Below, piece by piece: positions 25,698 through 34,413 of a stretch of 64,000 nt of DNA; the stretch's first letter is position 1; each line of letters starts with the position of its first letter. The notes under the pieces are model-generated. The model searched no databases. It saw nothing but the letters and a program-made list of their open reading frames with translations, and was not told the DNA's origin. Source of the DNA: Hydrogenophaga crassostreae (GTDB lineage Bacteria; Pseudomonadota; Gammaproteobacteria; Burkholderiales; Burkholderiaceae_C); NCBI RefSeq assembly GCF_001761385.1, contig NZ_CP017476.1:4515501-4579500 (forward strand). The letters run 5' to 3'. The position numbers and the translations under genes were made by a program.

Positions 25698-26696
25698 TTA
25701 GTGCGTCGAGCTGCGACGTTGGCGCAGGGTATCAATGATCACGGCCACCACAATCACACACCCGGTGATGATGCGTTTGGTCGGATCACTGGCACCGATC
25801 TGCGCGAGACCCGCCTCAAGTACCGCAATGATAAGCACGCCGAAGACCGTATTGATCACGGAGCCTCGCCCGCCCATCAGGCTGGTGCCACCGATTACCA
25901 CGGCGGCAATCACCTGCAACTCCATCCCGGTACCCGCATTCGGATCGGCAGCCTCCAACCTGGCCGCCTGCATCAGCCCGGCCAGGCCAGCCAGCAGCCC
26001 CATCACCGCAAAAATCAGGATGCGGATGGGCCGTGGGTCGACACCGGCCAGGCGCATGGCTTCTTCATTGGTGCCAATGCCCACGGCGTACCGGCCCAGC
26101 ACCGTTCGCGACAGAATCAACTGGGCCACCACAGCCAGCAGCAAGGCCAGAACGAAGGCCGATGACAGCCCCGCCACCCAGGGCTTGGCCAGACCCGACA
26201 TCGCCTCGCCCACATATTGGGTGCGCGAGTCGGTGACCAGGTAGGCACTGCCACGCACCGCCTCCAGCATGCCCAGGGACACGATGAACGAAGGCAGGCG
26301 CCACGCCACCGATACCGCGCCCGTGATCGCCCCACACACCAGACCCGCTGCGAGACCCAGGGCGGCCGCCGCCGGCGCACCCCATTGCCATTGCAGGATG
26401 GCCGTGGCCGACACCGCGGCACTCAGCGCAAGCACCGACCCGACCGAGAGATCGATGCCCGCAATGATCAACACGAAAGTCATGCCGATGGCCATCACCA
26501 TGAGCGCCGGGATTTCATTGGCAATGGCCACAAAGGTATCGACGCTGATGAAGTACTCGCTCATCCAGCCAAACAACAGAATCATTCCGATCAGCACACC
26601 ACTGAGCCCCAGGTAGGTGCCGAGCTGTCCGCGGGACCGCGAGGGGGAAGGTGAACTGGTGGCCAAGGAAGGGGCGTCCGGTTTGAGTGTCGACAT
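25698..26696 (-). CDS. rbsC: Ribose ABC transporter permease RbsC
   Basis: RbsC forms the membrane channel for ribose uptake. The 332-residue protein has about eight to ten hydrophobic helices and the EAA-like region of this branch (VVIGGTSLMGGRGSVINTVFGVLIIAVL). The ATG at 26696 (MSTLKPDAP) starts the conserved part. It lies 38 nt after rbsA and 26 nt before rbsR. Confidence 0.95.
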   Translation of the reverse strand: MSTLKPDAPSLATSSPSPSRSRGQLGTYLGLSGVLIGMILLFGWMSEYFISVDTFVAIANEIPALMVMAIGMTFVLIIAGIDLSVGSVLALSAAVSATAILQWQWGAPAAAALGLAAGLVCGAITGAVSVAWRLPSFIVSLGMLEAVRGSAYLVTDSRTQYVGEAMSGLAKPWVAGLSSAFVLALLLAVVAQLILSRTVLGRYAVGIGTNEEAMRLAGVDPRPIRILIFAVMGLLAGLAGLMQAARLEAADPNAGTGMELQVIAAVVIGGTSLMGGRGSVINTVFGVLIIAVLEAGLAQIGASDPTKRIITGCVIVVAVIIDTLRQRRSSTH

Positions 26697-26734
26697 GGTT
26701 GGAATGTGGCGGTAGTGGGGTGGAGTGGGCGCGT

Positions 26735-28303
26735 TCAGTGAGCGTTGGCCATCGGGTCTTCGAACGCGCTCGACAAGATCTGTTGCTCGCTCCATTGGCC
26801 CCGTTCAAAAATGGCGACCAGACGCCCCTGGTTCATGACCCCGATGCGGTCACAAACGGCCATCAGCTCGCGCAGGTCGCTGGAGACCATCAGCAAGGCC
26901 TTGCCGGCATCGGTCATGCGCTCCAGCTCGGCATACAGATCGGCTCGGGCGCCCACATCCACGCCGCGCGTGGGCTCATCGAGGAGCAGCACGTTGCACT
27001 CGCGGTGCAGCCAGCGGGAGAACACCACTTTTTGCTGGTTGCCGCCGCTCAAGGTCCCCACGCTTTGTTCGGGGCCTTCACAGCGCACCCGCAGCGCCTC
27101 TATCCAGCGCCGGGCGACCAGCCGCTCTTTGGCCAGCTGCAACCAGCCCCAACGCGACAGAGGCGCCAAATCGCTCAAGGTGGTATTCACCCGGATGGAC
27201 TGGCCCAGCAGCAAACCCTGCGACTTGCGGTCTTCGGTGACCAGGCCCACACCTGCCCGGATCGCGTGCATCGGTGAGCGCCACCCGCGCGGCTTTCTGT
27301 GGGTCGGCGCGGAAGCGCCTTTTTCATACAGGCACAGCTCGCCTCGGTCGGCTTGATCGGCGCCAAACAACAGGCGCACCAGCTCGGTCCGCCCTGAGCC
27401 TACGAGTCCTGCCAAGCCCATGATTTCACCCGCATGCAGCTTCAGATCCACATCTTTGACCGTTTGGCCGCGGCCCAGTTGCTGAACATCCATGAGCACG
27501 GACCCCGCTGCACGGCGGGGTCTGTCATCGTGCTCCTGCACAGCACGCCCGACCATGCGCTGCACGATGTCTTGCTCGCTGACGCCCGCGATCGGGCACA
27601 CATCCACCAGGCGCCCGTCGCGCAAAACCGCCGCGGTATCGGCAATCTGCTTGAGTTCTTCGAGCCGGTGGGACACGTAAACGATCGCCACACCGCGCTG
27701 CTTGAGCAAAGCGATTTGTTCAAACAAATGGGTGATTTCCCGGTGGGTCAGCATGGCCGTGGGCTCATCCAGCACCAGCACCTGGGTGTCGTCTTGCAGA
27801 TTGCGCGCGATTTCCACCATCTGTTGCTGCCCGATACCCAGCTGCGACACGGGGGTTTCCGGCGCAATATCCGTCAAGCCAATTTTTTCCAGCTGAACCA
27901 GGGCCAGTTCGTGCAAGTCCTTTTGGCGGATCCATCCTCCGCCCAGCTTGCCCCGGCTGGGCAGGCGGCCCAACAGCAGGTTTTCGGCCACGGTGAGCGT
28001 TGAAACCAGGCTCAACTCCTGCATCACCATGCGCACCCCGAGCGCCTCGGCCTCGCGCCGGGAGGCCGGTGCAAAGGCTTTCCCGGAAAGCGTCATGCCT
28101 CCTCGGGTGGGTGAAACCAAACCGCACAAAATCTTCGACAGTGTGCTTTTCCCGGCGCCGTTTTCTCCCGTCAGAGCCAAGACCTCTCCCACCCGCAAAG
28201 TGAGCGAAACACCGTCCAGCACGGTGCCGGCGTAGTCTTTGCCCACACCGTGCATCTGCAGCACAACGTGATCATCAGGAGGTGTGGACGCAGGACTGGG
28301 CAT
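26735..28303 (-). CDS. rbsA: Ribose ABC transporter ATPase RbsA
   Basis: RbsA is the double ATPase of the ribose importer. The 522-residue protein has two nucleotide-binding halves. The first has Walker A GENGAGKST (46-54), LGIGQQQMVEIAR signature and VLVLDEPTA. The second has the degenerate P-loop GLVGSGRTE of the sugar-importer group and the LSGGNQQKVVFSRW signature with LLLDEPTRGVD. The ATG at 28303 is used; a longer reading would lack family support. Confidence 0.96.
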   Translation of the reverse strand: MPSPASTPPDDHVVLQMHGVGKDYAGTVLDGVSLTLRVGEVLALTGENGAGKSTLSKILCGLVSPTRGGMTLSGKAFAPASRREAEALGVRMVMQELSLVSTLTVAENLLLGRLPSRGKLGGGWIRQKDLHELALVQLEKIGLTDIAPETPVSQLGIGQQQMVEIARNLQDDTQVLVLDEPTAMLTHREITHLFEQIALLKQRGVAIVYVSHRLEELKQIADTAAVLRDGRLVDVCPIAGVSEQDIVQRMVGRAVQEHDDRPRRAAGSVLMDVQQLGRGQTVKDVDLKLHAGEIMGLAGLVGSGRTELVRLLFGADQADRGELCLYEKGASAPTHRKPRGWRSPMHAIRAGVGLVTEDRKSQGLLLGQSIRVNTTLSDLAPLSRWGWLQLAKERLVARRWIEALRVRCEGPEQSVGTLSGGNQQKVVFSRWLHRECNVLLLDEPTRGVDVGARADLYAELERMTDAGKALLMVSSDLRELMAVCDRIGVMNQGRLVAIFERGQWSEQQILSSAFEDPMANAH

Positions 28304-28396
28304 GGAAACACCTGGGGTCGGGTTGGAGGGAGTGGAACGGCCGCACAAGGCCTTGCGCCCAAGCGCGACGGATCGCGCCTGGGCCGGGGTTCATAT

Positions 28397-29350
28397 TTAC
28401 TTGCTGTCTTTGGTGACCAGGACCACATCGGTCTTGATCAGCTCAGGCATGTCCGCCTGTTTGGTCTTGGCGTTCAGGGCCTTGAGCGCAATGTCGATTG
28501 CAAACACGGCCTGCTTGGCGCCAAACTGGTCTGCCGTTGCCAGCATGCGACCGTCCTTCAGCAGCGGCTTGACGGCATCGATGTTGTCGTAACCCACCAC
28601 CTGTACCTGGGCCACCTTGCCGGCCGCTTTGACCGCGGCCACGGCGCCCAGCGCCATGCTGTCGTTGCCGGCCAGCAGTGCCTTGAGATCGGGGTGCTCG
28701 CGCATCATGCCGGCCGACACCGTGTTGGCCTTGCCGATCTCCCAGTCACCCGACTGCACACTTACCACGGTCACGCCAGCGGCTTTCATGGCATCCTGGT
28801 AACCCAGTGTGCGTTGTTGAGCGTTGAAGGTGGTGGACACGCCTTCCAGAATGCCCACTTTGTCGCCCGCCTTCAGCTCCTTGCCCAGGAAATCGCCGAC
28901 CAGCTTGGCGCCAGCGCGGTTGTCAGGACCGACGAACGGGATCTGGATGCCCTTTTCTTTTTGTGCGGCTTTGTCCAGCTGGTTGTCGATGTTCACCACC
29001 AGAATGCCTTTGTCGATGGCGGTCTTGAGCACCGGCACCAGTGCCTTGGAATCGGCAGGGGCGATGACGATGGCGTCCACCCGCTGGGTGATCATTTGCT
29101 CGACCATTTTGATCTGCGCGGCGGTGTCGGTTTCGTCTTTGATGCCGTTAGACACCAGGCTGAAGTCGGCGGCGTGGGCCTTTTGGTGCGCCTTGGCACC
29201 GTCTTCCATGGTGCGGAAAAACTCATTGGCCAGGGACTTCATGACCAAAGCCACCTTGGGCTTGTCGGCCGCAAAGCTGGGCGATGCAAAAAGGGACCCA
29301 GCCAGGGACAGGGCCATCGAGGCTTGCAGGGTGCGGCGCGTGAATTTCAT
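28397..29350 (-). CDS. rbsB: Ribose-binding periplasmic protein RbsB
   Basis: RbsB captures ribose in the periplasm and hands it to RbsAC. The 317-residue protein has a signal peptide with paired Arg (FTRRTLQAS) and cleavage after SPSFA; a Tat route is possible but a Sec one is also likely. The mature part has the two-lobed fold with VALVMKSLANEFF and VDAIVIAPADSKAL. It is first in the operon, 109 bp from the double operator. Confidence 0.94.
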   Translation of the reverse strand: MKFTRRTLQASMALSLAGSLFASPSFAADKPKVALVMKSLANEFFRTMEDGAKAHQKAHAADFSLVSNGIKDETDTAAQIKMVEQMITQRVDAIVIAPADSKALVPVLKTAIDKGILVVNIDNQLDKAAQKEKGIQIPFVGPDNRAGAKLVGDFLGKELKAGDKVGILEGVSTTFNAQQRTLGYQDAMKAAGVTVVSVQSGDWEIGKANTVSAGMMREHPDLKALLAGNDSMALGAVAAVKAAGKVAQVQVVGYDNIDAVKPLLKDGRMLATADQFGAKQAVFAIDIALKALNAKTKQADMPELIKTDVVLVTKDSK

Positions 29351-29447
29351 GTCTCAAATCTCCATTAATCGGTTGTTGAATGCGACTCGACAGGTTGCGC
29401 CCAAGGTCCCCTGGAAGCAGGCTGTGAAAGCTGAACCTGACGGCGGA

Positions 29448-29476
29448 ATGATAACCATAGCAAACGTTTGCGTAAA
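29448..29476 (-). promoter_or_regulatory. Promoter of the rbsBACRKD operon
   Basis: On the minus strand TTTACG (-35, 29471-29476) lies 17 bp before TATCAT (-10, 29448-29453), which matches five of six consensus positions. The -35 box sits inside the double operator, consistent with repression by RbsR. Confidence 0.65.
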
Positions 29477-29484
29477 CGTTTGCT
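29459..29484. promoter_or_regulatory. Double RbsR (LacI-type) operator
   Basis: Two AAACGTTT cores (29462-29469 and 29474-29481) are centred 12 bp apart. The 26-bp whole is an almost perfect palindrome (one pair differs), with GCAAACGTTTGC as the left site. CG-centred palindromes of this kind are typical LacI/PurR-family targets. It overlaps the -35 of the rbs promoter. Confidence 0.85.
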
Positions 29485-29728
29485 AATCGGTGTTTTCCCC
29501 TATCCAGTCACCGCCTGAAAGACAGTTCTGCGGGGGTGTATCGGCATTTTTTTGATCGCGCCTTGAAGGCCTTGGCATACCATGCGCGTCAAAGGGCGCT
29601 ACCGGCAAACCTGCCTGCACATGGGCCTGACGCCAGGTCACCGGCACCCGGTGGGCGCAGCAGCCCCTTGGGATACGGGGCCGAATCCAATCAGCTCTTG
29701 ACCCAAGCTGGGCCCCTCCCCCGCCGGG

Positions 29729-29760
29729 AAAAAAAAAAGGCGGCCCGAGGGCCGCTTTTC
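29729..29760. terminator. Bidirectional intrinsic terminator after htpX
   Basis: GCGGCCC (29740-29746) pairs with GGGCCGC (29749-29755) with a 2-nt loop. An A run (29729-29738) becomes a T run on the minus strand, about 25 nt after the htpX stop, and TTTTC follows on the plus strand. The rest of the ~300-bp gap up to the rbs operator has no gene. Confidence 0.85.
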
Positions 29761-29781
29761 TTGAGGAGTCGCTACAAGCTG

Positions 29782-30648
29782 TCAGAGCTTTTGCAAGGCT
29801 GCAATGCGCTCTTCCATCGGGGGATGGGTAGAGAACAGTTTGCCCAAACCCCCCACAATGCCCATGGCCTGCATGGTTTTGGGCAACGTCCCGGGGGTCA
29901 GTCCGCCCAGGCGGGCCAGGGCGTTGATCATGGGTTGCTTGCGGCCCATGTAGTTGGCCGCACCCGCGTCGGCACGGAATTCCCGCTGCCGGCTGAACCA
30001 GGCAACGATGATGGCCGCGACAACGCCAAACAGCATGTCCAGAACCACCGTGGTGATCATGTAGCCGATGCCCGGGCCACTGCGCTCCTGGCCTTTGCTG
30101 AGGAAGGCGTCGATGGCATAGCCGATCGCCCGGCTGAGGAACACCACAAAGGTGTTCATCACGCCCTGGATCAGCGTCATGGTGACCATGTCACCGTTGG
30201 CGACGTGGGCCACCTCGTGGCCAATCACGGCTTCGACTTCTTCGCGCGTCATGCTTTGCAACAGCCCGGTGGACACCGCGACCAAAGCCGAATTCTTGAA
30301 GGCACCGGTGGCGAAGGCATTGGGCGCCCCTTCATAGATAGCAACCTCGGGCATGCCGATGCCAGCGGTATTGGCGAAGCGTTCCACGGTTTGAACAATC
30401 CAGGCCTCATCGGCATTCTGGGGTTGCTCGATCACGCGCGCGCCCGTGCTCATCTTTGCCATGGTCTTGCTCATCAAGAGCGAGATGGTGGCGCCGCCAA
30501 AACCGATCACCAGCGAAAACCCCGCCAGCGCCGTCATGTTCAGCCCATTGGCTGTGAGGTAACGGTCCACGCCCAGCAGACGCGTGGTGATCAACAACAC
30601 CGCCATCACGGCGAAGTTGGTCATGAGAAATAACAAGGTGCGTTTCAT
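29782..30648 (-). CDS. htpX: Protease HtpX
   Basis: HtpX is a zinc metalloprotease of the inner membrane that removes misfolded membrane proteins. The 288-residue protein has two N-terminal hydrophobic helices, the active-site motif His144-Glu145-x-x-His148, two more hydrophobic helices, and a third zinc ligand in the family motif REFRADAGAANYMG. The ATG at 30648 (MKRTLLFLMTNFAVM) is the family start, with AGGAG 5 nt before it. Length is close to E. coli HtpX. Confidence 0.97.
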   Translation of the reverse strand: MKRTLLFLMTNFAVMAVLLITTRLLGVDRYLTANGLNMTALAGFSLVIGFGGATISLLMSKTMAKMSTGARVIEQPQNADEAWIVQTVERFANTAGIGMPEVAIYEGAPNAFATGAFKNSALVAVSTGLLQSMTREEVEAVIGHEVAHVANGDMVTMTLIQGVMNTFVVFLSRAIGYAIDAFLSKGQERSGPGIGYMITTVVLDMLFGVVAAIIVAWFSRQREFRADAGAANYMGRKQPMINALARLGGLTPGTLPKTMQAMGIVGGLGKLFSTHPPMEERIAALQKL

Positions 30649-30758
30649 GGCAACTCCTGGAAAAAGAAAAAATGCGTTTCCGCCCGCATCATAGGTGGGC
30701 GAACGATAACCAAATTCAAGTTCGGTTTTTTCGAAAGGTAATTCAGCGAATCCACACG

Positions 30759-31517
30759 TCAACCCTGCGTGCGAACCGGGCGAAACACCGTCGCGTCGTT
30801 GTAAAAGTCAGCATCCTCATTCGCGGGCCACCAGCCGGGCACGCCCAGCACCGGCAGCGGCGTGAACGGCTTGGTTGCCAATACCTCGGCGTTCAGCTGG
30901 CCAGCCAACCAGGCATCCCAGGCGTCCAGGTCGCCACCCAGGCCAACGGGCACAGGCGCTCGCAACACATGGGCGGTGATGCTTTTGTAAGGCGTGACCA
31001 GCTTTTCCATCAGGGCATGCCCCACCAACACCAGCCGCGCCTCGCTCCACAAAGGGCGCAAATCGACAAACAAACGGCGCCAGTCGCGGGCCAGCAAGGC
31101 GTCCCACAAGGGTTGGGGCGCTTGAAACAAGGCCGCGTTCTCGTCAAACAGGGTCAGCGCATCGCGCACCGGCCCACGCAATTGCCCCACGCCACCGGCC
31201 TTGGCAATTTCGGCCGCTTGCAACAGGTTGAGCTGTCGCTTTGTGAGCGGAAAGCGCATCCAGCACAAGCCATTGAAAAAATCGTGCAGCCCGTCGCGGG
31301 TGGGCACGCAGCCGGTGTCGAAAATATGCTGCTCGTAAGCCGTGCCATCGGGCAGGTCAGACTGAGGAACGAAGCGCAGCGGCGCAATACCGGCCATGTT
31401 GAGCGCTTGTGCCACAGAAGCACCGAGCGAGACTTGCCCGCTCACCCGCACCCCTGCGCCGGCGACTGGGGCAAACCAAGGCGCGCCCCAATGCAGGTCA
31501 TGCCACTCTGGACTCAT
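30759..31517 (-). CDS. DUF3025 family protein
   Basis: The 252-residue soluble protein matches DUF3025, of unknown function. Conserved pieces are YEQHIFDTGCVPTRDGLHDFFNGLCWMRFP and TPYKSITAHVL. It overlaps the NYN-domain gene by an ATGA junction and is third in the pyrC operon. There are no signal, membrane or catalytic motifs that I recognise. Confidence 0.87.
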   Translation of the reverse strand: MSPEWHDLHWGAPWFAPVAGAGVRVSGQVSLGASVAQALNMAGIAPLRFVPQSDLPDGTAYEQHIFDTGCVPTRDGLHDFFNGLCWMRFPLTKRQLNLLQAAEIAKAGGVGQLRGPVRDALTLFDENAALFQAPQPLWDALLARDWRRLFVDLRPLWSEARLVLVGHALMEKLVTPYKSITAHVLRAPVPVGLGGDLDAWDAWLAGQLNAEVLATKPFTPLPVLGVPGWWPANEDADFYNDATVFRPVRTQG

Positions 31518-32269
31518 GCCGCCCGAGTGCCCTTTGCTTGTCGCTTGTCGCGCACCGAGACCTGTGATGTGCCTTCGTGCGCAAACTCGAACAGCTGGGT
31601 TGCTGCAAGCAACTTGCTCAGTGTGGCGTATCCGTAATTCCTTGGGTCGAAGGACGCTTGATTGCTGATCTGCTGCCCAACCGCCCCTACCCGAGCCCAG
31701 CCGCTTTCGTCAGCAGCGGCCTGAACCGCATTTCGCAGCAGCGAAACCAATCGGGCATCTTGTTTAAGTTGCGAGGAGGGGATGCGCAGCGGAGCCGCAG
31801 GTGTCGCGTCAGTTGAATCCACCCCGGATTCACTGCCCAGTTTGTCCAGATACAAGAAACGAGAGCAGGCGTTCACGAATGGCTCTGGCGTCTTTTGCGC
31901 GCCAAAGCCATAGACGGCCGCACCTTTGGCCCGCAGGTGCATCACCAGAGGCGTGAAGTCAGTGTCAGAGGAAACAATGCCAAAAGCGTCCGGCTGATCC
32001 GTGTAAAGCAACTCCAGCGCGTCGATCACCATCGCCATGTCGCTGGCGTTCTTTCCCCTGGAGTAGTCAAACTGCTGCATGGGTCGAATCGCGTGCTCAT
32101 GCAGCTTTTCTTCCCAGCCTTTGAGTTCGCTCTTTTTCCAGTTGCCGTAGGCCCTGCGCACATTGGTCACACCAAAGGTGGACAGTTCGGTCAGAATCAC
32201 GTCGATTTTCGTGGCGGGCGAATTGTCGGCATCGATCAGCAACGCAATGTGGGGCTCGGCCCGGTTCAT
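31514..32269 (-). CDS. NYN ribonuclease-fold / LOTUS-domain protein
   Basis: The ~251-residue protein has an N-terminal NYN (PIN-like) domain with acidic metal-binding residues in LLIDADNSP (Asp13, Asp15) and SSDTDFTPLV, and a C-terminal OST-HTH/LOTUS domain (about 170-245), which in other systems binds RNA. A role in RNA cleavage or turnover is inferred from the family. The ATG at 32269 is used; a GTG at 32284 with a GGAGG site and overlap with the pyrC stop is a good alternative. It lies between pyrC and the DUF3025 gene in one operon. Confidence 0.88.
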   Translation of the reverse strand: MNRAEPHIALLIDADNSPATKIDVILTELSTFGVTNVRRAYGNWKKSELKGWEEKLHEHAIRPMQQFDYSRGKNASDMAMVIDALELLYTDQPDAFGIVSSDTDFTPLVMHLRAKGAAVYGFGAQKTPEPFVNACSRFLYLDKLGSESGVDSTDATPAAPLRIPSSQLKQDARLVSLLRNAVQAAADESGWARVGAVGQQISNQASFDPRNYGYATLSKLLAATQLFEFAHEGTSQVSVRDKRQAKGTRAA

Positions 32270-32280
32270 CTCGCGCGCCT

Positions 32281-33327
32281 TCACACCAGCCTCCAAGGCA
32301 GCACCTCGCCCGAACGCAGCGGTTTGAGCTCGGCTTCGCCAAAAGCAAAGCTCTCGGGCGGCGTCCAGCTTTCGCGCCGCAAAGTCACCTGCTCCCTGTT
32401 GCGCGGCAAGCCATAGAAGTCAGCGCCAAAAAAGCTGGCAAAGCCTTCGAGCTTGTCCAGCGCGCCCGCGTCGTCGAACGCCTCGGCATACATCTCGATG
32501 GCAGCGTGGGCGGTGTAGCAACCGGCGCAACCGCTGGCGTGTTCTTTCAGGTGGGCCGGATGGGGGGCGCTGTCGGTGCCGAGGAAGAACTTGGCGCTGC
32601 CGCTGATGGCCGCTTCCACCAATGCCAGTCGATGGGTTTCCCGCTTGAGAACCGGCAAGCAGTAGTAGTGGGGCCGGATGCCGCCGGTGAAGATGGCGTT
32701 GCGGTTGTAAAGCAGGTGGTGGGCGGTGATGGTGGCGCCCAGGAAGCGGTCGGCCTCAGCCACATACTGCGCCGCCTCTTTGGTGGTGATGTGCTCCATC
32801 ACGATCTTCAGCTCCGGGAAATCCCGGCGCAGCGGTTTCAGTTGCTGCTCGATGAAGACCGCCTCGCGGTCGAACAAATCAATGTCCGGGCTGGTGACCT
32901 CGCCGTGCACCAGCAGCAACATGCCGGCGCGCTGCATGGCTTCCAGCGTTTTGTAGGTTTTGCGGATATCGGTGACGCCGGCATCGCTGTTGGTGGTGGC
33001 GCCAGCCGGGTACAGCTTGGCGGCGACCACGCCCGCCTCACTGGCCCGGGCAATTTCATCGGCTGGCAGGTTGTCGGTCAGGTAGAGCGTCATCAGGGGC
33101 TCAAACGACATGCCGGCCGGCACGGCGGCGCGGATGCGCTCGGCATAGGCCAGTGCCATCGCAGCGGTGGTCACCGGCGGTTTCAGGTTGGGCATGACGA
33201 TGGCGCGGGCGAACTGGGCCGCGGTGTGCGGCACCACGGTGCGCAGGGCGTCGCCGTCGCGCAGGTGCAAATGCCAGTCGTCTGGGCGGGTGAAGGTCAG
33301 GGATTGGGCTGCAGCGGGGGTGTTCAT
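32281..33327 (-). CDS. pyrC: Dihydroorotase PyrC
   Basis: PyrC closes carbamoyl-aspartate to dihydroorotate in pyrimidine synthesis. The 348-residue protein has the metal motif His19-Leu-His21-Leu-Arg-Asp-Gly, the Lys in VAAKLYPAGATTNS that is carbamylated in the family, MEHITTKEAAQYV and ITAHHLLYNRNAIF. Size equals the E. coli class II enzyme. It leads an operon with the NYN and DUF3025 genes, and its stop is tightly linked to the NYN start. Confidence 0.97.
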   Translation of the reverse strand: MNTPAAAQSLTFTRPDDWHLHLRDGDALRTVVPHTAAQFARAIVMPNLKPPVTTAAMALAYAERIRAAVPAGMSFEPLMTLYLTDNLPADEIARASEAGVVAAKLYPAGATTNSDAGVTDIRKTYKTLEAMQRAGMLLLVHGEVTSPDIDLFDREAVFIEQQLKPLRRDFPELKIVMEHITTKEAAQYVAEADRFLGATITAHHLLYNRNAIFTGGIRPHYYCLPVLKRETHRLALVEAAISGSAKFFLGTDSAPHPAHLKEHASGCAGCYTAHAAIEMYAEAFDDAGALDKLEGFASFFGADFYGLPRNREQVTLRRESWTPPESFAFGEAELKPLRSGEVLPWRLV

Positions 33328-33379
33328 GCCCCGATTGTCTCAAATGGGCGCCACCCTGGCAGGCCAGGCCTGCAAGCTC

Positions 33380-34306
33380 TCAGCGTGGCACCTTGGCTTC
33401 CAGGTGTTGCTGCAAATCGCTCCAGAATTTCTCCAGCGGGCGCTTGGCTTTGCGGGCGTTGGGCCGCTCACGGTAGATGCGAATCTCCAGCGCCGTCTCC
33501 AGACCCTCGCCGGCTGACACCAGTTTTTTGGCCCTGACATCCTTGCGCACCGAAGTGGCCGGCAAAAACGCGATGCCGTGGCCTTCCAGCGCCATCGCCT
33601 TGAGTCCCTCGGCCATGTCGGTTTCGTAGATGCGGTCCAGGTGAACCGGTACGGCACTTTGTTTGACCAGGTGGTCCACGGCACGGCCCAGATAGGCGCC
33701 GGGCGCGTAGGCCAAATAGGGCGCTGGCTGGGCAGCAGTGCCCGGCAGCGTGTAACGCGGTGCACCGCTTTCATCCGCGCGCACATAGGGCGACAACAGC
33801 TCGCGCCCGAGGTACAGCATCTCGTAACGGTCCGCATCGAGCTGGATGGGCTGGGCAGTGTGGTGGTAGGCGATCAGCAGATCGCAGCTGCCTTCTACCA
33901 GCCGCATCACGGCATCGTGCACATTGAGCGCGATCAACCGGCTTTTGATGGGGCCGCAGGCTTCCCTGAGGCCGGACAACCAGGAAGGGAAAAAGGTAAA
34001 CGCCAGCGAATGCGGCACGGCAAACTCAATCACGTCCTGCGCCGCCGCCGTGTGGGCGCGAAGCATGGCGCGTGCACTCTGCAAGGACTGCAGCATCTCC
34101 AGCGCCTGCTCATAAAGCGTCTTGCCCGCAGGTGTCAGGCGGGTGGGGTAAGAAGATCGGTCGACCAGGTCGGTCCCAGCCCAGGCTTCGAGCGACTGGA
34201 TGCGCCGGGAGAACGCAGGCTGGGTGACGTGGCGCAATTGGGCCGAGCGGCTGAAACTGCGCGTTTCGGCCAAACTCACGAAATCTTCCAGCCATTTGGT
34301 TTCCAT
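33380..34306 (-). CDS. LysR-family transcriptional regulator
   Basis: The 308-residue protein has an N-terminal LysR helix-turn-helix (FVSLAETRSFSRSAQLRHVTQPAFSRRIQSLE) and a C-terminal effector-binding domain. It is divergent from a CoA-transferase gene 107 bp away and probably controls it, as LysR regulators often do. The effector is not known. The N-terminal METKWLEDFVSL resembles regulators of the Hyp/TdcA-like group. Confidence 0.93.
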   Translation of the reverse strand: METKWLEDFVSLAETRSFSRSAQLRHVTQPAFSRRIQSLEAWAGTDLVDRSSYPTRLTPAGKTLYEQALEMLQSLQSARAMLRAHTAAAQDVIEFAVPHSLAFTFFPSWLSGLREACGPIKSRLIALNVHDAVMRLVEGSCDLLIAYHHTAQPIQLDADRYEMLYLGRELLSPYVRADESGAPRYTLPGTAAQPAPYLAYAPGAYLGRAVDHLVKQSAVPVHLDRIYETDMAEGLKAMALEGHGIAFLPATSVRKDVRAKKLVSAGEGLETALEIRIYRERPNARKAKRPLEKFWSDLQQHLEAKVPR

Positions 34307-34389
34307 GGGCTCGGATTATGCGCGCCGGCCAAACCCGGCGATCCTTGGCGCATTGTGGTCAGGTGCTTCCGGTACGATAGGGAAAACCT

Positions 34390-34401
34390 AGGGTTAACCC
34401 T
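34390..34401. promoter_or_regulatory. 12-bp perfect palindrome before the CoA-transferase gene
   Basis: AGGGTTAACCCT is a perfect palindrome 12 bp before the CoA-transferase start and 84 bp from the LysR start. It could be an operator, though it does not fit the T-N11-A LysR pattern well. Confidence 0.3.
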
Positions 34402-34413
34402 TATTTTTCTACC

